DNA of 64,000 bases from Gymnothorax reevesii (Eukaryota > Chordata > Actinopteri > Anguilliformes > Muraenidae). The stretch is from the NCBI GenBank assembly GCA_029721435.1, contig CM056586.1, forward strand, positions 74,553,700 to 74,617,699, given 5' to 3'. Of this stretch, positions 36,024 to 46,613 are shown one piece after another; positions within the stretch are counted from its first letter, which is position 1; each line of letters begins with the position of its first letter. The notes beneath the pieces were generated by a model. It worked only from the letters and a program-made list of their open reading frames with translations, made no database searches and had not been told where the DNA came from. A program made the position numbers and the translations under genes.

Positions 36024-36112
36024 TGAAACATGAAGCACCTATTACTAAAACCCCATAAGTCACACTTGACTTGACTTGTGGGGTTTTAGTAATCAGTGCT
36101 TCATATGTTTCA
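36024..36112. repeat. Long imperfect palindrome in the putative 3' UTR
   Basis: The arms TGAAACATGAAGCAC / GTGCTTCATATGTTTCA and ATTACTAAAACCCCA / TGGGGTTTTAGTAAT nest around a centre of TGACTTGACTTG-type repeats, giving roughly 30-bp arms. It could be a small hairpin MITE or an RNA structure in the pla2r1 3' end. Confidence 0.7.
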
Positions 36113-36345
36113 GAAGTTGAATTTACACTGTACAACCAGGAGAAGCCGATGGGATACAAAACAGAAATGATTCTTCTCATCTTCTGCAGGGAATTTGTGA
36201 TGAGCAAACTAAGTTATTGTTTCATGCATTAAATGTAAAAAAAGAAACTTTAAAATAAAGTTAAATTAATGTTGAGCATTGTATTTTAATTCTGTATGGC
36301 TTGAGTTTTTGAAGTTTTTGCTTGAGTGTATGAATTGGAATAAAA

Positions 36346-37460
36346 GATTATAAAAATTGCTGCTTGCTTCAGTTAATTTGCACAAGTGTGTGACTACGGC
36401 CAGAGTCACCGCCCAAGCCGATAAAATATGAGTTCACTGATTGGTCTGGTTCCCAGGCTGCAAGATAAAGATCACTAAAAGCACAGCTGACTCGCCAACT
36501 ACCTATACCTGCTTTCATTCCAACCAAAAAATCGCCTCGGCAGTTTCAATATCAATTCCTTTTTTACTCATAGATAAGCAAAGCTTAGGAGGAAGTGTTG
36601 TGATGAGAATCGAGCGCCACTCACCAATCAATTTGCTGTTAGCACGACCAGGGGCGGTGAGATTCACGAACTGTTTAAATGGAAGTGTAAACAGAAGTTC
36701 AATCGCGAGACGTAGGATTCTCATGCAATTACACTGACCCAATCAGCGCCTTGGGTCTTCTCTATATATGCTTCTGACGTGTTCCTTTCTGCTGTTGCAC
36801 AGATTCCGCATCGCGCAGCTTCCGGCTCGATTCAAGCGTTATTTAGCAAATCTTCCAATTCCAAGTTCCAAATCTTCTATCAACCTGGAACTTCTTCGTT
36901 CAAAGTCACTGATGTTCCTGTTCTGTCCAATGCACACGAATTCTCCCCACCACAAGGGAATTCTAAATTCAATACAGTTCAACGGCCTCCTGAGAAAAAA
37001 AAAAAAACATTACCTCCATGTCGTGTCCTGGTACCGGACGCCAGCCGGCCAAACCCAGGTGAAAATCATGAAAGCTTCTGTAAACGGGTCCAGCAGTAGA
37101 AGCTACAGCATTCATCCCGCTCGGCATCGCATCAATATGGGAACTCCACGGTGTTCCTAAGTATTGTGAATTCTTAATTTGCTTTCGTTATTCCTGTCCT
37201 CGAGCGGTAGGCTACATTTTACCAGCTACATCAATTTATCCTCATTCTTTCTCAAGTAATACATGATAGGAATGTGTCGAGTCTTTTTCTGTTGCTGTTT
37301 TCCGAATGAGCATACGCATCATCTACTTCTCCGTACAGTCAATTTTGTATTATTTGGTGTTTAACAATTGCGAAGTTCTCTGTGGCTTTGGTATTTATCG
37401 AGATTGTTTATTTCAAGTGTCAAGAGAGATAATCTCCCTTAATTGCTAATTGGCAGCTTC
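36346..37460. other. Region after pla2r1 with a possible promoter, no recognised gene
   Basis: Open frames at 36768-37160 show no family signature. A 12-nt A run near 36995-37006 sits inside them. Confidence 0.4.
36739..36768 (+). promoter_or_regulatory. Possible RNA polymerase II core promoter (CCAAT and TATA boxes)
   Basis: CCAATCAGCG at 36739-36748 is followed 14 nt later by TATATA at 36763-36768, and a further inverted CCAAT lies near 36440. The box spacing is closer than usual. A downstream product was not recognised, so this could equally be the remnant of a mobile-element promoter. Confidence 0.25.
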
Positions 37461-37834
37461 ACATTACATTACAGGTACTTAGCAGACGCTCTTATCCAGA
37501 GCGACGTACAAAAGTGCATAAGAACAGTACAAAAGTGCAGACCTCCTAGGAGTCAAGTAAAAGTGCTAACAGTAAGTGACAGAACACGTTCCATTGTTAA
37601 CAAAAAGGCAAGGTCAAGGGCAAGTGAACAAAATGGCAACAAGGTTAAGTGCAACAAAAAGCAATAAAATAAGTGCAATATAAGGGCAACAGGTCAAGTG
37701 CAACAAAGGGGCAGGAAAATCAAGTAAACTGACAGAATATTGTGCAACAAAATGAAGGGAAACCAAATCAAGAGGTACAGTCAGGAAGTAAACAGAATAA
37801 AGTGAAACAAATCAAAAGGATGTAGGGACAGGAA

Positions 37835-39752
37835 TCAAGGCAGTGGAGTAGGGGAGAGGTGGAGCCTGAAGAGGTGGGTTTTCAGGCGGCGCTTGAAGAT
37901 GCTCAAGGATTCTGCCGTTCTGACCTCGATAGGTAGATCATTCCACCAACGAGGTACCAGGACAGACAGCAGCCTTGAGCGGGAAGGGGAGGAGCGGAGA
38001 GGGGGAGGAGCCAGGCGACCAGAAGTAGCAGAGCGGAGTGCTCTGGCAGGGGTGTAGGATCTGAACAGTCTCTGGATGTAGGCTGGAGCAGTCTTGTTGA
38101 CTCCCTGATAGGCTAGCACCAAAGTCTTGAATTTGATGCGAGCAGCAACAGGGAGCCAGTGGAGCTTTGTGAGCAGGGGGGTGACGTGGGAGTGTCTTGG
38201 GAGGTTGTGGACCAGACGAGCTGCAGCGTTCTGGATGAGCTGCAGGGGTCTGATGGCAGATGCTGGGAGGCCGGCGAGGAGGGCGTTGCAGTAGTCCAGG
38301 CGGGAGAGGATCAGCGCTTGGACTAGGAGCTGCGTTGAGTAGCTGGTGAGGAAGGGCCGGATTCTACAGATGTTGAAGAGGAAGAACCTGCAGGTCCGGG
38401 TCACTGCAGCGATGTTCACAGCAGAGGAGAGCCTGTCGTCAAACAGGACCCCAAGGTTCTTCACACTCCGCGAGGGGGAGATGGTGGTATCCCCCAGAGT
38501 GATGGTCAGATCCAGGAGAGGGGAGGATGGAGCAGGGATGTAGATCATCTCCGTCTTCGTTGGGTTGAGCTTCAGGTGATGGTTGTCCATCCAGCTCCGG
38601 ATGTCTTGTAGGCAGGCGGAGATGCAGGCGGAGAACTGGGCATCAGGGGGAAAAGAGAGAAAAAGTTGAGTGTCATCAGCATAAAAGTGATATGATAAAC
38701 CATGAGCAGAAATGACAGGACCGAGAGACTGGAGATAAAGAGAAAAGAGGAGTGGACCAAGAACTGAGCCTTGGGGGACACCTGTGGTAAGTGAGCGGGG
38801 TGTTGATACTTCACCAGCCCAGGCAACCTGGTAGGAGCGACCGGAGAGGTACGATGAGGGCTGTACCACGGATCCCCAGTGCAGACAGGGAAGAGAGGAG
38901 GATGGAGTGGTCGAGAGTGTCGAATGCGGCAGAGAGGTCGAGGAGGATCAGGATGGACGAGAGGGAGGCGGCGCGTGCAGTGTGAAGCGCCTCACTGAAA
39001 GAGACAAGTGCGGTCTCCGTGGAGTGGGCAGCTCTGAATCCCGACTGGTGGGGGTCCAGGAGGTTGTTTTCTGCAAGAAAAGAGGAGAGTTGGTTAGCAA
39101 CAGCACGTTCAAGGGTTTTTGACAGGAAGGGGAGGAGGGAGACTGGGCGGAAGTTCTGAATGACTGAGGGATCAAGGGAGGGTTTTTTCAGGAGAGGGGA
39201 AATGGTAGCCTGTTTGAATGGAGAGGGAAAGCATCCAGAGCACAAAGAGGAGTTAATAAGGGAGGTGACAAAAGGGAGGATGTTGGGTGTGATAGCCTGG
39301 AGGAGGGGGGAGGGGATAGGGTCGAGAGCACATGTGGTAGGACGGTGAGTGAGGAGCAGCTGGGAGACATCAGAGGAGGAGAGGGGGGAGAAAGCAGAGA
39401 GGAGATGGGAGGGGGCAGCGGGGGAGAGGGGAGTGAGGGGGGAGAAGGAGTTGCGGATGGACACAATCTTATCCTCGAAGAAGGCTGCGAAGTCCTCTGC
39501 TGTGATGGAGGTCGCAGGTGTGACAGGCGGAGAGCTGAGGAGAGAAGAGAAGACAGAAAACAATTGGCGAGGGTTAGAGATTGATTTCTGGATTTTAGAA
39601 TGATAAAATTTAATTTTAGCACTGGTAATTGAGGAGGAAAATTCGGCTCGGAGGGACTGGTAGTGGGACAGGTCGGCCGGGGCCCTGGATTTCTTCCATT
39701 TCCTCTCTGCTGCTCGAAGGCTTTTCCTGCTGGAGCGGAGAGTTTCTGACAT
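37835..39752 (-). pseudogene. L2 reverse transcriptase, frameshifted
   Basis: The upstream frame (39752-38811) carries LRSSRKSLRAAERKWKKSRA, FFEDKIVSIR, then RT motifs NFRPVSLLPFLSKTLERAVA, HQSGFRAAHSTETAL and [12 protein letters not shown] (motif A). A frameshift near 38830 moves the frame. The downstream part (38869-37835) has [17 protein letters not shown] (motif B), YADDTQLF (motif C, intact) and the L2 C-terminus [24 protein letters not shown] and [11 protein letters not shown]. The separation of motif A from B and C by the shift should block activity. Confidence 0.85.
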
Positions 39753-40166
39753 CCAGGGGCTGGGTGGGGATGATCTGGCTGGCCTGGAGGCAAGAGGAGA
39801 GAGAGTGTTAAGTGAGGAGGAGAGGGCAGAGAGTAGAGAGGAGGCAGCAGATTCAGTGGGGAGATTAGAGAAGGAGTCAAGGGAAGGGAGAGAAGCAGTG
39901 ACATGGGAGGCGAGAGCAGTGGGGGAGAGAGATCGGAGGTCACGGCAAACGGTAACAGAGGGGGTTGGAGTGGGGGGAGAGAAAGGGAGAGGGAGGGAGA
40001 AGGAGATGAAGTGTTAGTCAGACAGGTGTAGAGGGGTTACAGTGGGATCAGAGGAGGAGCAGTTACGCAGGAGGACCAAGTCGAGGAGATTTCCCGCTGT
40101 GTGAGTTGGGGGTGAGGGCAGGAGGGAAAGGCCAAAGGAGTGGAGGATAGGAAGAAAGACGGCAGA

Positions 40167-40745
40167 CTAAGAGGCCTCAAGGTGGAGGTTGAAGTCACCC
40201 AGGAGAATCAGTGGGGTGCCGTCGTCAGGGAAGGTGCTGAGCAGGACGTCCAGCTCGTCGAAGAAACATCCTACAGGGCCTGGGGGACGATAGACAACAA
40301 TGATAAACAGATTAGTTGGGGAGGATATGGAGACAGAATGAAATTCAAAGGAGGAGATAGAAAGGTGAGAGAGAGGAAGAGGAGGAAATTTCCAGGTAGG
40401 GCAGATTAACAAATCAGTCCCACCACCTCGCCCGGATGGCCGGGGGGTGTGGGAGAAGGAGAAGGAGGTGGAGAGGGCCGTCGGCGTTGTTGTGTTGTCT
40501 GGGGTGATCCACGTCTCTGTCAACGCAAGGAAGTCGAGGGACTGGAGGGAGGCATAGGCACAGATGAACTCAGCCTTCCGGACGGCAGACTGGCAGTTCC
40601 AGAGACCAGCGGCAACTGTGAAGTTGCTGGCGGAGGTGGAGGAGGGGTAGATCAGGTTGGCGGGGCAGCGGTGATGAGGGCGGCCTCGGCGGTAGGATTG
40701 CCTCCTGAGGGAAAGAGAACAGACAGGGATGGGAAGAATGCACAT
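40167..40745 (-). pseudogene. L2 AP endonuclease domain with premature stop
   Basis: Contains GLWNCQSAVRKAEFI, DFLALTETWI, VVYRPPG and LILLGDFNLHLEAS, the ordered endonuclease motifs. A TAG then ends the frame, and the expected C-terminal SDH motif lies past it in degraded sequence. The family role is to nick target DNA for priming. Confidence 0.8.
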
Positions 40746-40850
40746 ACTCAGCTGGGGGTCAGGAAAGATTAGGACAAAGTGAGAGGGATGTCGCTTGACG
40801 CAATGTCGCTCGACGCAATGCGTCGCTCGACGCAGTGCTTAAAAGACTTG

Positions 40851-41365
40851 CTAATTACTATGCGAAAACAGCTGATCGCCCGCGATTAGAATCGGAACTA
40901 AGCTGAATAGGTAAGTCGCAGCAACAACAGAAACGCGAACGTAGCCACAAGTATTGTTAGAAAAGAAAACCACTGAAACTTAGCCTGATCAGCTTCGTTC
41001 AGTCGAGTATTGTTCTATAGATAATAAATCTTGTTTGCAGAAGCTGCGTTACATATCTCCTAGATCATGTGATTCTGTTTTGAAGGTCAGGACGTTCGAT
41101 GATCACAGCGGCTGTCACTCATCGATTTTGGTTGAAAAATACGTCTTTCATTGAAACATGAAACATCCCATCATCAGGTCGGTCCCCCACAGTATCAGTC
41201 AAAATATTAGTTTACTGCATATCACAATGAAGGTGGTTCGAGTGTCCATAGTACTGTAGAAGTCGCGTGTGAATCCATATCATTCATTAATCATTAAAAC
41301 GCACTTCTTTGAAACTGAATGTAACCTGACTGGATGAAACTATTGGCCTAAATTCCATGAAATCT

Positions 41366-41397
<32 letters not shown>

Positions 41398-41984
41398 TTA
41401 GGGAGATGGGAAATGAAATTGTCCTGTAGAATCTGGCTTCCTCATTAAAGGTAAATCGCCTTAGCATTGTTGCAATATCTATGTAGGGCCATCGAATGGG
41501 GGACGCAAAAAAAAAACCTTTTCCACGGAACGTATGCCATTTCTTGATAAAATTACAAAACATTTCAAGCAATCTGTTTGTTAGCATAAGTGTCATGGTA
41601 TTCCATTGTGCAGTTTGTTACAGACCAGTGGTTAAACAAGCTACTTGCCAGTGAAAAACTGCTCTGATCGCTCAGAAATAAATAGTTCTCCAACAATGCC
41701 AAAAAAAAAAAAAAGAAATCACAAATTTAGTCAACGTAACAAAGAACAGGTCTACTTGGGTTATTGGTGCCTGATCAATATTTCACAGAATGTAAGCACC
41801 TTGGGGGGGTGGGGGGGCTCCTTTTTATATTTAAAGCTTTTTATTCAGCCTTAACAACATTTCTCAAGATTTTGTTGGTTTTCCAAGGTATTGTATTGTA
41901 TCAAGTCTTAATTTCCACTGTTGAGTTTATTGCGATGTATGTCATGCGTAACCTTATCGAACAGCTTGGGGCGTGAATCTAGTT
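40851..41984. other. Last non-telomeric sequence before the telomere-associated array
   Basis: No gene recognised. It contains a 29-nt G run at 41368-41396 and a shorter G-rich run near 41800. It ends abruptly at the first TTAGGG. Confidence 0.5.
41368..41396 (+). repeat. G homopolymer, 29 nt
   Basis: Uninterrupted G run, capable in principle of G-quadruplex formation. The exact length in an assembly is uncertain. Confidence 0.8.
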
Positions 41985-42038
41985 TTAGGGTTAGGGTTAG
42001 GGTTAGGGTTAGGGTTAGGGTTAGGGTTAGGGTTAGGG
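41985..42038 (+). repeat. Interstitial telomeric repeat (TTAGGG)9
   Basis: Nine perfect repeats begin directly after unique sequence and run straight into the 3' end of PLE copy 1. This marks a former chromosome end or healed break. Confidence 0.97.
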
Positions 42039-42197
42039 TCTCAATATACTCACGTACTCCCCAACAAGCTCCCGCAGGAGCATTGCCGGTTTGAAGTGAA
42101 GTACGCGGGAATGCACTGGCCGACGCACGTTAGTACAAGTTACCACGCAGTTGTCCGGTCCTAGAGAGGGGGGTAGATAGAGCAAGAGGGAGAGAAG

Positions 42198-42281
42198 CTA
42201 AGAGTTTCGGAAAAGTCGATAACTCTTAGTACACCGAAAGTGGTGTTGTGTAGCCCTTGGCTCCCTCTAGGGGAGCCAGGG
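42198..42281 (-). other. Stem-loops near the PLE 3' end (copy 1)
   Basis: CTAAGAGTT ... AACTCTTAG (42198-42229) is a 9-bp perfect stem. ACACC ... GGTGT (42231-42246) is a small stem. CCTTGGCTCCC-TCTAG-GGGAGCCAGGG (42255-42281) is an 11-bp stem with one G-U pair. All three are kept in copies 2-4 with minor loop changes. In known PLEs and LINEs the 3' end can carry structures recognised by the RT; that role is inferred here. Confidence 0.6.
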
Positions 42282-42761
42282 TGTGTTGCTAGCTATATTG
42301 AGAAATGGGGCTAATAAGGTTTTAGGATGAATTTCAGGACACATCGTCAGTAGTGTACCTTAGGGTCATTGGGTGTTTCGGCCATTACCACTAGACACCC
42401 TCACCCAAGGACGGCCCCACCGAGGTGATCAATCTCGGGGTGTGTCCCATAGCCAAATGGAGTTTTTAAGGTTTTTAAGGTTTATTTCTTTTTAAATGGC
42501 TAGAAAGTAAGTTCTAATAAGGTTCTTTTGAAGTGACGCATGGAGGTCTATCGGTGAGTTTAAGGTTTTTTTAAGGTGAGTAACTGTTAGAGTTTTTCAA
42601 AGGGTTTTTCAACCGTTTGATACTTTTTTCGCCGTACGAGAGAGAGGGGGGGAGAGTCTCTTAAATGGTTTTTTAATATTTTGGGGGTGAAAGTTCCGTT
42701 AATGGGGTTTAAGTATTTGTTAGTTTTTTCTAAGCGCGAGGTAAAGTATTTTAAGTTAGGC

Positions 42762-43116
42762 CTCATAATGTTCGCGGGCGTCTCATATCCAATCTTGACG
42801 CTCGCGTACATATGAGCAGATTAAATGCCAAGGGTGCGCTGAGCAGATATCTCATGATGTTCGCAAGAGCCTCATATCCAATCTTGGCAATTGCTCACAT
42901 ATGAGAGAGTTTGCTTTTTTTTGGGGGGGAAAAAAAAGGTTTGTGATTAAGGAATTTACTCATGATGTTCGCAAAGGCCTCATATCCAATCTTGGCGATT
43001 GCGTACATATGAGAGTTTACTCTATCCTTTTTGGGTAGAGTTGTTTTAGATATGGAATTTTCTCATGATGCTCGCAAGGACCTCATATCCAATCTTGGAC
43101 CTTGCGGGCATATGAG
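42762..43116 (-). repeat. Four copies of a 55-nt hairpin (copy 1)
   Basis: Copies at 42762-42816, 42851-42905, 42959-43013 and 43062-43116, all exactly 55 nt. The outer arm CTCATRATG pairs with CATATGAG with one bulge. The terminal loop TCATATCCAATCTT is invariant. The inner arm varies but keeps pairing: GCGGGCGTC with GACGCTCGC in the first, GCAAGGACC with GGACCTTGC in the fourth. The two middle copies have 2-nt internal mismatches. Confidence 0.8.
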
Positions 43117-43839
43117 AGTTTGCTCAGCTTATAGTTGAATATAATGAGTATTTTTAGGGGAAATGGAGATGTATAGATCCATTAGTGTTGTTTTTAATCC
43201 TTGGTTTTGGATTTTTTGATAAGAATTGTGCAAAGTTGTTGCTTTAGTTCAGTCTGAATTAGCGGAAAGGTTTTTGTTGAGGGTTTGAATTAGCGGAGGC
43301 GATGTGTATTTATTCCCGGGAGTCCAAAGGAGACCCGTGAGAAATTTGGTGAAGATAGCTGTTTTTAGGCGGTTGGTAAGATAAAAATTGTGTTGAGCGG
43401 GTTTAATTAGCGGAAAGGTTTTTAAAGTTGAAAACAATTAGCGGAGGGGACTGAATTGGAGTCTAGTGGTTTGTAAATATTGGGGGAAGTTTAATTGGTC
43501 CATTTTGGGATAATCGTTAAAGAGAAATTTGGTGATTTTTGAAAGGGGGTCGAATCAAAGTAGCGTAAGCTATCCAAGGTTCTGGAATAAATTTGGGTAT
43601 CCAAACTATGGAGAATTGGTTTTTTTTGGAAGAGTTTGATGGGTTTTCAGATTGGAATTTACAAGTAGAGTTAATTTGGTAGTTGAAAGTCCGGGATGAA
43701 GAAATTCCAGGAGTCTTCTTGGTCGTGGATATTGGAAAAGTCAATTCGCTCCAAATAAAAGGTAGAAAAAATAAACAGAGGGGGTCACATCAGGAAGGTT
43801 TTTAGACCTCCTAGTGAGGTAAAATAACAAAGAATCGTA

Positions 43840-44420
43840 TGTAGTGCAGATGTGCCGTTGCATGAACGGAGCTGATCTCCATAGAAAACTGGGCCGCGAT
43901 GAAGGTCCTGACGCCCTGGACCACCACACCCTGCGTGCTGTTCCAAGGGAACCCAGGGGGGCCGCATACTTACCCCCTGACCGACCAGCCGCTTGTTAAC
44001 ACCGCAAGGTTACCACGACTATTGGTCAATCAGGGCTGAAGATGTGGTCCGACATCACAGCACCACCTCATCCCGTCCGGGACCCCTTTGGGAGGAAAAC
44101 GGACAAGCCCCGCTATAGCGTAGCCCGCCGGAATCCTTCCGTAAGAAGGAGCAGGGGTAGGCGGCGCTGAGACGTCGCCCCCCCATAACTCGCTTCTATG
44201 GGGTCCCAGAGTGGGACTACCATAGCAAAATCCTGTGTCCCATACACCGCACGACCCCAGGAATTGCTCTAAGTCCTATGACGAAGTCCTGTGTCCCATA
44301 CACCGCACGACCCCAGGAAGTCGTCTTTAGTTTTATACCGTGGCGGAGGGCCCGAGAGACAATTTAATGTCAAAAGGGACTCACCTGCGATAGAACGCGA
44401 GTGTTTTCGCCTTATTTTAA
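43840..44420. promoter_or_regulatory. GC- and CpG-rich block of the PLE 3' region (copy 1)
   Basis: An island of high GC in otherwise A/T- and G/T-rich sequence, conserved in copies 2-4 (about 47330-47910, 55110-55690 and 61820-62400). It contains a tandem duplicate of GTCCCATACACCGCACGACC. On the minus strand it has two consensus splice donors, G|GTAAGTAT (43974-43966) and CAG|GTGAGT (44387-44379). It may be a promoter, for either strand, or an exon of an element transcript. I do not recognise a product. Confidence 0.4.
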
Positions 44421-45504
44421 TGGTTTTTCGGTTAAACGGTACCTAATTGCGAATTGCGTTTTAATCTATGGTTACAAAATTGAAATATTTTATTTCTAAG
44501 AATTGGTGTTACTAATATACTTGTTCCTAAGGGTATTAAGGTTTAATGATGTTTTGGGACTTAATTGTAAATTAATTAGTGTGTGATAACCGTGTTTTAA
44601 TATTTTTAAGACCACAATGCTTTATTAAAGCGGTAATATTTAATTTAAATGCGGAAGTAAATAAAAATTGTTTTTTGAGGGGTTAGGATTGTATTTTTTT
44701 GTGGGAGCTTTTTAGGGATCTATGTTTTTGGGGGAAATGTGTTTTTTAGTATTTTATTGGGGAATATTCCGGTCTCTATTTTTAAGTTTTGGCGTCTATA
44801 GAGTAAAAGGTGTTTAAATTAATGGTATGTTAATTATGGATTTGGGAGATGGTTGGAAGGTATATTTAATATCTGGGGGAGTGGGGGCTTTGATTTTTGT
44901 GGTTGATTTGGTGGTTTAGGGTGGTAAATGTTCAGGGTTGGCGGAAGAGTTTTTTTGTGGTGTAGTATAGGTTTTGAGTTAATTTTAGTAGGTGGGAGGG
45001 TTGGGATTTCGGTAATAGTTTCTATTGGGGGTAGGGGATCGTGGGGAATCTATTTTAACTTATTTTATAGGGTGGGGGTGGATTGGGTGGGTGTGGATGG
45101 GGGAAATTTTATTTTTAGGTAAGGGTTAAGTTATTGTTAGGGTTTGAAGTTAAAGTTAGGTTTTAAGGTAAGGGTTGGATGTTGGGGTTATGTTTAGGCG
45201 TGTTTCGAAATTGGGGTTAAGTTTAGGCATGTGTCGGGGTTAGGGTTGAATTTAGGTATTTTTTTAGGTTTAGGCATAGGGATGGGATCAGTTAAGGTTG
45301 AGGTTTGGGTTTTGGATAGGGGTTTGGGTGTTAGGGTTATGTTTAGGCATTTTTTGGAGTTAAGGTTAGGTTTAGGTATGTTTTTAGGGGTTAAGGTTAA
45401 GTTTAGGCATGTTTCGGGGTTAGGGTTAAGTTTAGGTATTTTTATAGGGGTGGGGGTATTTTAAGGTTAGGGTTTGGGTTTTAGATAGGGGTTTGGGCGT
45501 TAGG

Positions 45505-45601
45505 GTTATGTTTAGGGTTAGGGTTATGTTTAGGGTTAGGGTTATGTTTAGGGTTAGGGTTATGTTTAGGGTTAGGGTTATGTTTAGGGTTAGGGTTATG
45601 T
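45505..45601 (+). repeat. 18-bp variant telomeric repeat array
   Basis: About five to six copies of GTTATGTTTAGGGTTAGG, which reads as one variant and one or two canonical telomeric units. It lies between the truncated PLE copy 1 and canonical TTAGGG repeats. Confidence 0.85.
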
Positions 45602-45649
45602 TTAGGGTTAGGGTTAGGGTTAGGGTTAGGGTTAGGGTTAGGGTTAGGG
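45602..45649 (+). repeat. Interstitial telomeric repeat (TTAGGG)8
   Basis: Perfect repeats leading directly into the 3' end of PLE copy 2. Confidence 0.95.
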
Positions 45650-46370
45650 TCTCAATATACTCACGTACTCCCCAACAAGCTCCCACAGGAGCATTGCCGG
45701 TTTGAAGTGAAGTACGCGGAAATGCACTGGCCGACGCACGTTAGTACGAGTTACCACGCAGTTGTCCGGTCCTAGAGAAGGGGGGTAGATAGAGCAAGAG
45801 GGAGAGAAGCTAAGAGTTTCGGAAAAGTCGATAACTCTTAGTGACACCGAGAGTGGTGTTCGATGGCCCTTGGCTCCCTCTAGGGGAGCCAGGGTGTGTT
45901 GCTAGCTATATTAAGAAATGGGGCTAATAAGGTATTAGGATGAATTTCGGGACACATCGTCAGTAGTGTACCTTAGGGTCATAGGGTGTTTCGGCCATTA
46001 CCACTAGACACCCTCACCCAAGGACGGCCCCACCGAGGTGATCAATCTCGGGGTGTGTCCCGTAGCCAAATGAAGTTTTAAGGTTTTAAGGTTTATTTCT
46101 TTTTAAATGGCTAGAAAGTAAGTTCTAATAAGGTTCTTTTAAAGTGACGCATGGAGGTCTATCGGTAAGTTTAAGGTAATTTGAGGTGAGTAACTATTAG
46201 AGTTTTTCAAAGGGTTTTTTTCAACCGTTGATACTTTTTACGCCGTACGAGAGAGAGGGGGGAGAGTCTCTTAAATGGTTTTTTAATATTTGGGGGTGAA
46301 AGTTCCGTTAATGGGGTTTAAGTATTTGTTAGTTTTTTCTAAGCGCGAAGTAAAGTATTTTTAGTCAGGC

Positions 46371-46613
46371 CTCATAATGTTCGCGGGCGTCTCATATCCA
46401 ATCTTGACGCTCGCGTACATATGAGCAGATTAAATGCCAAGGGTGCGCTGAGCAGATGTCTCATGATGTTCGCAAGAGCCTCATATCCAATCTTGGCAAT
46501 TGCTCACATATGAGAGAGTTCGCTTTTTTCTATGAAGTTGGATTATGAATGGAGGTTTCTCATAATGTTCGCAAGGACCTCATATCCAATCTTGGACCTT
46601 GCGGACATATGAG
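46371..46613 (-). repeat. Three copies of the 55-nt hairpin (copy 2)
   Basis: 46371-46425, 46460-46514 and 46559-46613. The third hairpin type of copy 1 is absent. The loop TCATATCCAATCTT is unchanged. Confidence 0.8.

Larger units (their letters stand above)
34315..36345 (+). other. pla2r1: pla2r1 3' UTR, interrupted by a Tc1-like element
   Basis: Candidate poly(A) signals are AATAAA at 36254-36259 and AATAAAA at 36339-36344. If the UTR extends this far, the Tc1-like element at 34455-35965 was inserted into it, so the transcript would carry the element. The UTR end is inferred. Confidence 0.45.
37461..40850 (-). mobile_element. L2/Maui-type LINE, decayed
   Basis: The minus strand reads an endonuclease, a reverse transcriptase and a short 3' tail. 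The tail ends in GCTCTGGATAAGAGCGTCTG CTAAGTACC and TGTAATGTAATGT, the characteristic L2 3' end with its short tandem terminus, near 37461. The 5' limit near 40850 is estimated. Frames are broken by one stop and at least two shifts. Confidence 0.85.
42039..45504 (-). mobile_element. PLE copy 1: 5'-truncated, 3' region only
   Basis: It shares the first 3.5 kb (noncoding 3' region) with copies 2-4, starting at TCTCAATATACTCACG, but lacks both ORFs. Truncation falls in the degenerate telomere-like tract, after which variant and canonical TTAGGG repeats take over. It is more diverged from copies 2-4 than they are from each other and has a fourth 55-nt hairpin, so it is the oldest or from a different lineage. 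Confidence 0.85.

Noticed and set aside
39188..39943. 251-residue minus-strand frame rich in Ser/Pro/Leu
   Set aside because: It is an alternative frame over the L2 reverse transcriptase; the frame with RT motifs is 39752-38811.
42340..42370. Hammerhead-ribozyme-like CTGACGA ... GAAA on the minus strand of the PLE 3' region (PLEs often carry hammerheads)
   Set aside because: The 8 nt between the core boxes cannot form stem II and no stem I/III pairing fits. The sequence instead forms a simple hairpin (GGTACAC/GTGTCC).
43960..44000. U1 snRNA-like start (ATACTTACC)
   Set aside because: Only nine bases match the U1 5' end and the rest does not follow U1. On the other strand it is a consensus splice donor, which is the simpler reading.
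45231..45464. Open frames of Gly/Leu/Val-rich peptides in the G/T-rich tract (also 48424-48684, 56205-56465, 62916-63176)
   Set aside because: They are translations of telomere-like low-complexity repeat, mostly without ATG, and lie antisense to the element genes.
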